DNA of 5,241 nucleotides, taken from the NCBI GenBank assembly GCA_023428885.1, contig JAEYWQ010000123.1:1-5241 (forward strand), given 5' to 3'. Positions 1 to 5,241 of this stretch are shown in pieces (position 1 is the stretch's first letter; every line of letters begins with the position of its first letter). Position numbers and translations under genes: made by a program. Under the pieces are notes generated by a model that did no database searches, was not told where the DNA came from, and saw nothing but the letters and a program-made list of their open reading frames with translations. This DNA comes from Bacillota bacterium. Its GTDB lineage: Bacteria; Bacillota; Clostridia; Lachnospirales; Lachnospiraceae.

Positions 1-210
1 CGAATATACTTCTGCACCAAGTGCTTTTAGCTCCTTATATACTCCCTGTAAATCCTCTAATTCTGTAGGGCAAACAAATGTGAAGTCTGCTGGATAAAAG
101 CAAACTACGCTCCACTGTCCCTTAAAATTCTCTTCTGTTACCTGCTTAAATTCACCATTGTGAAATGCTTGTGCTACAAATGGTTTTACTTCAGTTCCGA
201 TTAATGACAT
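1..210 (-). CDS. ahpC: Peroxiredoxin AhpC (alkyl hydroperoxide reductase subunit C), N-terminal 70 residues; runs off the window
   Basis: This is a typical 2-Cys peroxiredoxin, a cytoplasmic enzyme that reduces hydrogen peroxide, organic hydroperoxides and peroxynitrite and is usually recycled by AhpF or a thioredoxin-like reductase. The frame from the ATG at 210-208 begins MSLIGTEVKPF and stays open to base 1. It carries the peroxiredoxin active-site pattern PxxxTxxC as P40-ADF-T44-FV-C47, followed by PTELEDL, which is the AhpC form. C47 is the peroxidatic cysteine. The resolving cysteine would lie in the missing C-terminal part; the family is about 187 residues, so roughly 60% is outside the window. 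The start is fixed by a perfect AGGAGGT ribosome binding site (218-224) seven bases upstream. The gene has its own promoter with operator-like sites. An ahpF partner would be expected just beyond base 1 but cannot be seen. Confidence 0.95.
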   Translation of the reverse strand, partial: MSLIGTEVKPFVAQAFHNGEFKQVTEENFKGQWSVVCFYPADFTFVCPTELEDLQGVYKELKALGAEVYS

Positions 211-250
211 AATAATTACCTCCTAGTTTTGATTTCATTCTAACGAATTT

Positions 251-282
251 ATTACTAATAATAGTAATCGTTACTGTTATTA
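251..282. promoter_or_regulatory. AT-rich inverted repeat over the ahpC -10 and start site; possible second operator
   Basis: Two nested palindromes share a central arm. The larger has 12-base arms TAATAATAGTAA (256-267) and TTACTGTTATTA (271-282), separated by TCG, with one mismatch. The smaller has perfect 7-base arms ATTACTA (251-257) and TAGTAAT (262-268), separated by four bases. The result is three TTACT/AGTAA half sites in 32 bp. The larger repeat contains the last four bases of the -10 hexamer and the predicted start point, so it is not fully transcribed and is more likely a DNA operator than an RNA hairpin. It does not fit the Fur/PerR 7-1-7 pattern well, and I cannot name its regulator. 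Confidence 0.5.
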
Positions 283-307
283 TAGTTAAGATGAGAATCA
301 TTGTCAA
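279..307 (-). promoter_or_regulatory. Sigma-A promoter of ahpC (perfect -35 and -10)
   Basis: On the minus strand TTGACA (307-302) is followed after exactly 17 bases by TATAAT (284-279), a full consensus match for a housekeeping sigma-A promoter. Transcription should start near position 272, giving a leader of about 60 nt before the ahpC ATG. A promoter this strong implies that expression is held down by repression, which agrees with the operator-like sites overlapping it. Confidence 0.88.
292..306. promoter_or_regulatory. Fur/PerR-type 7-1-7 operator over the ahpC promoter
   Basis: The plus-strand sequence TGAGAATCATTGTCA is a near-palindrome of two 7-base half sites (TGAGAAT and, on the other strand, TGACAAT) around one central base. 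It matches the Fur-family consensus TGATAATNATTATCA at all but two of the defined positions (295 and 303). It covers most of the -35 hexamer and most of the spacer, so a bound repressor would block RNA polymerase. ahpC is a classic PerR target in Firmicutes, so PerR is the likeliest regulator. Fur or another member of the family cannot be excluded from sequence alone. Confidence 0.68.
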
Positions 308-356
308 GATATAATTAATAAATTTTACCTTTTTTTCACACTGCTTAACCATAGCT

Positions 357-1553
357 TCATTGCTTGTTGTTAATGGTCTTTTGGGTCTGAACTTTGCTGT
401 TTTTTATCTTACTCCCACCCTTTACTGGAAAAATTCCTGCACATAAGGCTGCAACCAAGGGTGTAGTAGCAATGATTCCTATGGAGCCTGCGATTCCTTG
501 AAGGACTTCAATCACAATCATATCACTGTTTAATATTTGAATCATTGGATAGCCATAAACTTGAAACAATATCAGCAGATTAAAGGAAGATCCAACAAAA
601 GCAAGAATCAAGGTATTAGCCATTGTCCCCATGGCATCCCGCCCTATATTCATACCAGAATAAAAGATTTGCTTTTTGGATATGGAAGGATTTTGCTCAT
701 AAACCTCATGGAGACCAGATACAATGGACATAGACGTATCCATTAATGCACCAAGGGCAGAAAGTAAAATACCACTGATTAGTAAGCCACTGATTTTCAG
801 TGGGGAATCTTTCGCTCTTAAAACAAGCTCCTCTGCTTCTGACATATTAAATCCATTCATTGGTGTTAATATAGTTATCGCCCAGGCAAAGATTCCAGCC
901 GTGATCACACCACCAACACAGCCTAGAAAGGCACAAAGCGTTTTTTTCGTATAACCGGATAGCATTAACAAAGCCCCTGCACAGGTATAAGCAGCAATTA
1001 ATATGGTAGCAATCACTGGTGAGACCCCTTTTAGAACCAGAGGGATAAGAATAAACCATAGATTGGCTAAAGTAAAGATTAATCCGAATAAAGCTCTCCT
1101 ACCCTGTTTTCCACCTACTAGTACCATAAATACGGCAAATACAAGAAGGGCTATCAAGAGTACACTACTTCTATCATAATTTGGAATAGATACAACATAT
1201 AATTCCTTAGCATCGTTGTAATCAAGTCGGACTATGACCCGTGTTCCTAGCTTAGTATCCACATTATAGTAAGCATTGAGATAATTAACCGTTTCTAACA
1301 CCGCTCCCTTATGCTTACCTGTTAGAATGGTTAGCTCTAAGTTCTGTTCCCCTATTCGTCTCCCTTCAGTCCAAGTATCTGCTGCTGCATGATCTCTTAA
1401 TATATCCGTTACTTTAGCAACTGCAAACACCCGTTTTTGAGCAGAGCTTAATAGGTTCCCTGGACTTTGCCGATTTAAAATAACAACTGCTAACAAAAAA
1501 ATAAGAATCAAAATGACTGCCGTTATCACTCTTAACTTTCGGTTTATTTTCAT
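357..1553 (-). CDS. YibE/F family multipass membrane protein
   Basis: This complete 398-residue protein belongs to the YibE/F-like family of integral membrane proteins, whose biochemical role is not established. A basic N-terminus leads into one membrane segment (about residues 8-27). A soluble, probably extracytoplasmic domain of about 100 residues follows (28-128). After it come several hydrophobic segments at about 129-147, 153-175, 176-199, 205-230, 251-272, 308-333 and 343-377, and a basic Lys/Asn/Gln-rich tail. The recognisable family stretches are GALMDTSMSIVSGLHE (268-283) and MNIGRDAMGTMANTLILAFVG (301-321). Length and layout fit a full, undamaged member. The ATG at 1553-1551 is supported by AGAGGA (1566-1561) seven bases upstream; the stop is TGA at 359-357. 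It lies 147 bp upstream of ahpC in the same direction. Its leader contains a long hairpin and an A-rich repeat array; no convincing promoter was found there. Confidence 0.88.
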   Translation of the reverse strand: MKINRKLRVITAVILILIFLLAVVILNRQSPGNLLSSAQKRVFAVAKVTDILRDHAAADTWTEGRRIGEQNLELTILTGKHKGAVLETVNYLNAYYNVDTKLGTRVIVRLDYNDAKELYVVSIPNYDRSSVLLIALLVFAVFMVLVGGKQGRRALFGLIFTLANLWFILIPLVLKGVSPVIATILIAAYTCAGALLMLSGYTKKTLCAFLGCVGGVITAGIFAWAITILTPMNGFNMSEAEELVLRAKDSPLKISGLLISGILLSALGALMDTSMSIVSGLHEVYEQNPSISKKQIFYSGMNIGRDAMGTMANTLILAFVGSSFNLLILFQVYGYPMIQILNSDMIVIEVLQGIAGSIGIIATTPLVAALCAGIFPVKGGSKIKNSKVQTQKTINNKQ

Positions 1554-1577
1554 ACACGATTCCTCTCTGGTCTTATA

Positions 1578-1644
1578 ACCTTACTAACCCAGGCTGCTAC
1601 ATAAATCTATCGTGGCAGCCCTTAGTAGTAAGGTAATTTTTTTT
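1578..1644 (+). terminator. Long hairpin followed by T8: intrinsic terminator on the plus strand, or a leader hairpin of yibE/F
   Basis: The outer arms ACCTTACTA (1578-1586) and TAGTAAGGT (1626-1634) are perfectly complementary. The inner arms GGCTGCTAC (1592-1600) and GTGGCAGCC (1612-1620) pair over nine positions with one G-T wobble, leaving an 11-base loop. A 5x5 internal loop lies between the two stems. On the plus strand the structure is followed by AA and then eight T's (1637-1644), the form of a Rho-independent terminator. Both flanking genes run the other way, and no T tract follows the hairpin on the minus strand. It therefore cannot be an ordinary terminator for the surface-protein gene. 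It could stop antisense transcription or act as a structured leader 12 bases upstream of the yibE/F ribosome binding site. Confidence 0.6.
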
Positions 1645-1651
1645 ACTTTTT

Positions 1652-1747
1652 GCTTTATTGCTTTATTGATTTTTTGTTTTATTGCTTTTTTGCTTTATTG
1701 CTTTATTGCCTTTTTGCTTTTTTGCCTTTTTGCTTTTTTGCTTTTTT
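1652..1747. repeat. Octanucleotide tandem array, 12 contiguous 8-bp units (consensus GCTTTWTT)
   Basis: Twelve units of exactly eight bases follow one another without a break. They are GCTTTATT four times (units 1, 2, 6, 7), GCTTTTTT four times (5, 9, 11, 12), GCCTTTTT twice (8, 10), GATTTTTT once (3) and GTTTTATT once (4). Two lengthened units follow at 1748-1758 and from 1759. Degenerate copies such as GCTTTATG (1813-1820) reach to within nine bases of the surface-protein stop codon. On the minus strand, which is the transcribed strand sense here, the array reads as A-rich AAWAAAGC repeats. It looks like a slippage-prone simple repeat of variable length. It is not a CRISPR array: the units are adjacent, with no spacers. 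Confidence 0.9.
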
Positions 1748-1828
1748 GCTTTTTTTATGCTTTTTTTCTTTTTTGTTATTACTATCTTGCTTTTTTTATT
1801 TATTGAAATTTTGCTTTATGTTATTTAG

Positions 1829-4800
1829 TTATTTAACCGTAATCGTTTTACGAAAACTTTTCTTTTGCCCATTCTCTAATGTAACGGTAACTGTAATCTT
1901 AACTGTTCCCTTTTTCAATCCAGTAATGGTACCATCCTTAGAGATCGTTGCAATGTTCTTGTTGCTTACTTTATAGCTGATCTTAACTTCTTCCTGGCCA
2001 ACAGGATCACCATATCCATACTTGTCAACTTGCACTAACTCCATAGGAAGATTCACATTGACCTTTAGTTTACTACCTACCGTAAGCGAAGACTTGCCCG
2101 ATATCAAGACCTTATCAACTAACGGAAGGGCATCGTTCACCTTCTTCGTGCAAATAACAAATTCACCGCCCATTAAGGAGGAAAGGGTCAAGGTACCATT
2201 CTTAGCTATTGTTTTTATATTGTTTGGTATTTCTTCTAATTTACCTGTTTTGTCATTCTTTCGGTAGATGTATACCTTTTTACCCGCTTTTAAAGAAAGT
2301 GTGTTTTCGATTGGCACGCTAACCACCAAACCGATAGGTAAAGCCCCCCTTGTTCCTATCGACAGCACACCCGTTACATTCGCACTTAAACTTTCCTTTT
2401 TCAATGATACCAACAGATTACATTCAATGGTATCTGCAGTAACCTTATTCAGTTCAGAAGGTCTAATTATAACAGTGTAATGATTGCTGTCAGCATAATT
2501 AATATGAATGGTGATGTTTTGACCTAGGGTTTTTGCTAGCAATAAGGCATTGGCATCCATAACTATGGCACTTACTGTTACACCTTCCACAGTAGGAATG
2601 ATAAGATCGATTACTATATCATTCTGTACATCATTTCTTAAAATGAGCTCCGATAGAATTTCCTTGCCTAAAATGATCTTAGCCTTGGAATTACCAGAGA
2701 AAGCTACATCTTTTAATGTCTTTTCACTGATTTCAACTTTTACCTTAACTTTCTTATTGACCACTGTAAGCTCAGGTTTTTGGGCTACAACTAGAATTTC
2801 CTTCGGTGTACTGGTTGGCGTTGGTGTAGCTTCTACCGGCTCTGGCGTTGGTGTTGGTTTACTTATCTGAGTACATATGATATCAGAACGATCTCTAATT
2901 CGAATACGGGCTGCGAGTCCATCAAAGGTATTGTCATAGGAAGATAAGCCTACTGCAGTGATCGAATTTCCTACTGCTAGATTAGGGATTTCCTTGCTGG
3001 TCGTAATATAGCCATCGATAAAGATTCTTGCAGTTTCACCTGCAGCATCCTGAACAAGAATCGTCTGAACAGCCCCATTTGCATACTCAATTTTAACAAG
3101 CTTTCCAGTTATCTTAACCAAACTTCCAAGAAAGACATTATCATTGATCTGCTTGGCGCTTACTTCATTCGGTATAACGCTTTGGATATCACTGTCCACT
3201 AGAGTAATACTGCTTACCAATAACTGTCTCTCCCCTTGATAGGAAGATGTTGTTCCTGTGATGCGAATCTTTTGGCCAATCTTATAATCTCCTGACACTG
3301 GGAATGCATTAATTCCAGCTGTTTCATCCTGAAGATAGATGCAGTCAAAGAAAGCTGTATTCTTATCATAGCCTGATGCATTGGAGGTCACAAGACCTTC
3401 GATCGTAAATTTCACTCCTTCTTCTACTTCCTTATGTACTTCTGCTATGCTGTCAATTTTTGTTGGATTAACATATTGAATTAAGTTTTGCAAAATGTTG
3501 TAATTAGAGTAATTTAATTCTGCATTCGTGTCTGAAACCGTAGCTTGGATTTCAAAATTACTCATAAAAGCTGCACCATCTACAAGAACTAGCGACTGGG
3601 TATTGTTATCATGAGTCACAATCTCACATGCAAGTATCATGTGACGGAAGTCACCGGCTTTATACTCATATTTTGGTATACTTCCACCGATACCATCCTT
3701 ATCACAATCCTTGGAATAGGTGGAACTATGTCCATAAACCAGCGGAGATACCTGGGCTGGTAGTACTGCTACAGGCTTACCTTCTTGATCAACTGCATAA
3801 ATGGTAGAACCGCCATACTGGCTAAACAGCTGTGAATACCTGTTATCATGAGGATTATTCTCATCATATACAATACCTTTGGTTAAGGCATTATCCCAGT
3901 TATAGGTAGTCAGGTATAATCTCGCTTTATTTGCTTCACTTCCACCTGCATTAAGAACATCATCATAGGCACCATCATCACTGATACGTAAGGTTGCTCC
4001 AACAGCTTCTAATATCTTATTTTGTTGTGCTGCCATATGGTCATCGGCTGGAAATTCTTTGTAATTCTCATAAAGATCAGACCAACCACAGACCACTAAG
4101 CTACCGCCTGCTTTAGAGAAGGCTTTAATTGCTGCTATTTCTGAATCGGTATATAGGGCATACGGCTCTCTTAATGCTGTTCCATTCCGACGACTTGGTG
4201 CTGTTAAGATAAGCATCTTATACTTACCGTTCGCGTTCTGTGCTGCTGCAATTAACTCCTCACTGCTTTTTAGAATAACGCATCTTACATTATATTGTGC
4301 AGCCAATGAGCTGAAATTGCTCATGGAATCCTTATAATTACCAGCCACATATTCATTATAATGGCTACCATCGATTCCTATAAAAACTAGTTTATTCACA
4401 TCCCTAACATCCAAATTGATGCTTTTGGTAAAGCTATATTCTTTATCTCCAATGGTTAATACTGCATCAACTGTAATGGTTTGAACTTTGGCTTTTGTTG
4501 GTGTGTACTCATAATCAATTACTTGAGTGCTTCCTTTTGCTACTTTACCACCTGTTATCTCACCAATGACAGCACCATCTAACTTATAAGTCAAACTCTT
4601 GATCTCTGCATCAGAGGCTTCACTATTAAACAGACTTGTCTTAATTGTGAGTTTTTCTCCGGTAACTGGAGTACTTGTGCTACTTTCCACATTGGAAATA
4701 CCAAGAAGCTTTGCACTTCCCACCCACACTGGTGCGGTTACTGCAAGATCTCCGTCTTTTTGTGTAACTCTGATATAGTAGTAGCTATATTCCGGTGTTA

Positions 4801-5241
4801 GCGTAACACTAAGCGATTGACTCTGAGCATTCACTTCCCAGGTATGGACAACCCGCCCGCTATTAACAATAATCTCTGCTTTTTGAATAGCATCATCCAT
4901 ATCAGATAAGCCTACTTCAATATTCAGACTTTCTGGTACTTCCTGAATGATTGTTCCCATGAATTCATCATTTACCGTGTAAGTAATCTCTAAGTTCTTG
5001 TCTTCGGTTGCGTATACTTTTCGATCTTTTAATGCATCATAGATGCCTTGTTCAGTTAAATTATCGGTGAGAATAACGTTACGAGCATCGTTTGCATTTC
5101 CCCATTTACCTTTATGGTTATCCTGGTTATTGCTTGGTGCTACATGCCAGCCCTTATCCAAGGCCATGGTGTAATAACTATAGGATGGGAAGTATCCACC
5201 ACTGCCAATTGCACCTTCTCCATTTCCAACTTCAACTAGAG
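1829..5241 (-). CDS. Giant modular extracellular protein with a CehA/McbA-like PHP metallohydrolase end, OB-folds and Ig-like tail; 5' end outside the window
   Basis: The last 1136 codons are present and the stop is TAA at 1831-1829. The frame stays open to base 5241, so the start is off the window; numbering here is from the first full codon. Residues 1-85 resemble the end of a CehA/McbA-type PHP metallohydrolase: VEVGNG (2-7), then GWHVAPSNNQDNH (30-42), whose D40-x-H42 is a probable metal-ligand pair. An Ig-like segment (about 90-178) and a CARDB-like segment (180-279) follow. Next are a GATase1-like module beginning KLVFIGIDG (283-590), two OB-fold modules of the YhcR type (596-685 and 686-792), and a Pro/Thr linker (795-812). 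The tail has a beta-rich region with KVYIYRKNDKTGKLEE (988-1003) and a Big_2-like domain (about 1040-1136). No LPXTG or SLH anchor is seen at the C-terminus. Secretion and phosphoester hydrolysis are inferred from the modules; the substrate is unknown. Confidence 0.8.
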   Translation of the reverse strand, partial: LVEVGNGEGAIGSGGYFPSYSYYTMALDKGWHVAPSNNQDNHKGKWGNANDARNVILTDNLTEQGIYDALKDRKVYATEDKNLEITYTVNDEFMGTIIQEVPESLNIEVGLSDMDDAIQKAEIIVNSGRVVHTWEVNAQSQSLSVTLTPEYSYYYIRVTQKDGDLAVTAPVWVGSAKLLGISNVESSTSTPVTGEKLTIKTSLFNSEASDAEIKSLTYKLDGAVIGEITGGKVAKGSTQVIDYEYTPTKAKVQTITVDAVLTIGDKEYSFTKSINLDVRDVNKLVFIGIDGSHYNEYVAGNYKDSMSNFSSLAAQYNVRCVILKSSEELIAAAQNANGKYKMLILTAPSRRNGTALREPYALYTDSEIAAIKAFSKAGGSLVVCGWSDLYENYKEFPADDHMAAQQNKILEAVGATLRISDDGAYDDVLNAGGSEANKARLYLTTYNWDNALTKGIVYDENNPHDNRYSQLFSQYGGSTIYAVDQEGKPVAVLPAQVSPLVYGHSSTYSKDCDKDGIGGSIPKYEYKAGDFRHMILACEIVTHDNNTQSLVLVDGAAFMSNFEIQATVSDTNAELNYSNYNILQNLIQYVNPTKIDSIAEVHKEVEEGVKFTIEGLVTSNASGYDKNTAFFDCIYLQDETAGINAFPVSGDYKIGQKIRITGTTSSYQGERQLLVSSITLVDSDIQSVIPNEVSAKQINDNVFLGSLVKITGKLVKIEYANGAVQTILVQDAAGETARIFIDGYITTSKEIPNLAVGNSITAVGLSSYDNTFDGLAARIRIRDRSDIICTQISKPTPTPEPVEATPTPTSTPKEILVVAQKPELTVVNKKVKVKVEISEKTLKDVAFSGNSKAKIILGKEILSELILRNDVQNDIVIDLIIPTVEGVTVSAIVMDANALLLAKTLGQNITIHINYADSNHYTVIIRPSELNKVTADTIECNLLVSLKKESLSANVTGVLSIGTRGALPIGLVVSVPIENTLSLKAGKKVYIYRKNDKTGKLEEIPNNIKTIAKNGTLTLSSLMGGEFVICTKKVNDALPLVDKVLISGKSSLTVGSKLKVNVNLPMELVQVDKYGYGDPVGQEEVKISYKVSNKNIATISKDGTITGLKKGTVKITVTVTLENGQKKSFRKTITVK

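Larger units (their letters stand above)
1554..1828. other. Non-coding gap with hairpin and octanucleotide array
   Basis: This 275-bp spacer separates the large surface-protein gene from the yibE/F-like gene. Reading on the minus strand it holds about 80 bases of A-rich, degenerate repeat sequence, then the 8-bp array, an A8 run, a long hairpin and finally the yibE/F ribosome binding site. I see no minus-strand intrinsic terminator after the surface-protein stop and no consensus promoter before yibE/F. The two genes may therefore share transcription, or use a promoter I cannot recognise. Confidence 0.7.

Noticed and set aside
537..1059. Short open frames overlapping yibE/F, on the plus strand (537-746, 724-954) and in another minus frame (847-1059)
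   Set aside because: They lie inside a clearly recognisable membrane-protein gene, show no family features and lack ribosome binding sites.
1572..1607. A yibE/F promoter using TATAAG (1577-1572) or TAGATT as the -10
   Set aside because: No acceptable -35 hexamer lies at 16-18 bases from either candidate.
1560..1640. T-box or other known riboswitch in the yibE/F leader
   Set aside because: The hairpin lacks the T-box core sequence and I recognise no conserved riboswitch motif; only a simple two-part stem is visible.
1652..1820. CRISPR array
   Set aside because: The units are 8 bp, directly adjacent and degenerate, with no unique spacers, no palindromic repeat and no cas genes nearby.
1612..1976. 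Plus-strand open frames over the T-rich array, giving Phe/Leu/Cys-rich peptides that look like membrane helices
   Set aside because: They are a by-product of the 8-bp repeat (24 bp equals 8 residues per period), have no ribosome binding site, and one runs antisense into the surface-protein gene.
2022..2870. Plus-strand open frames antisense to the surface protein (2022-2267, 2268-2480, 2550-2870)
   Set aside because: They have low-complexity Ser/Thr/Phe-rich translations typical of antisense shadows. The Gly/Val run in the last one mirrors the Pro/Thr linker codons.
5165..5167. ATG of MALDKGWH as the start of the large gene
   Set aside because: No ribosome binding site precedes it, and the frame stays open upstream to the window edge with PHP-like sequence (VEVGNG), so this Met is internal.

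Overview
The window is AT-rich and all of its genes are on the minus strand. Gene content and style suggest a low-GC Firmicute, probably a Clostridia/Lachnospiraceae-type anaerobe. The evidence is strong AGGAGG-type ribosome binding sites, a textbook sigma-A promoter, a YibE/F family membrane protein, and a very large modular surface protein with a Pro/Thr linker and a terminal bacterial Ig-like domain. The taxon is an inference from these traits, not from a search.

Layout from high to low coordinates, which is the direction of transcription. (1) 5241-1829 holds the C-terminal 1136 codons of a giant multidomain extracellular protein. It starts in the tail of a PHP/CehA-like metallohydrolase domain, continues through Ig-like and GATase1-like modules and two OB-folds, and ends with a C-terminal Ig-like tail. 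Its true start lies outside the window. (2) 1828-1554 is a 275-bp non-coding gap. It holds a striking tandem array of 8-bp units (12 in perfect register) and a long hairpin followed by eight T's that reads as an intrinsic terminator on the plus strand, opposite to the genes. (3) 1553-357 is a complete YibE/F family multipass membrane protein. (4) 356-211 is a compact control region with a perfect TTGACA-17-TATAAT promoter. A Fur/PerR-type 7-1-7 box lies across its -35 and spacer, and a second AT-rich inverted repeat lies over the -10 and start site. (5) 210-1 encodes the first 70 residues of the peroxiredoxin AhpC, including the peroxidatic cysteine.

The genes do not form an obvious single pathway. 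ahpC has its own, probably peroxide- or metal-responsive, promoter. The surface protein and the YibE/F protein are separated by the repeat array, and no clear promoter or minus-strand terminator is visible between them. I see no solid evidence for a wholly new system. The most unusual items are the octanucleotide array with its opposed hairpin, and the layered operator region of ahpC.
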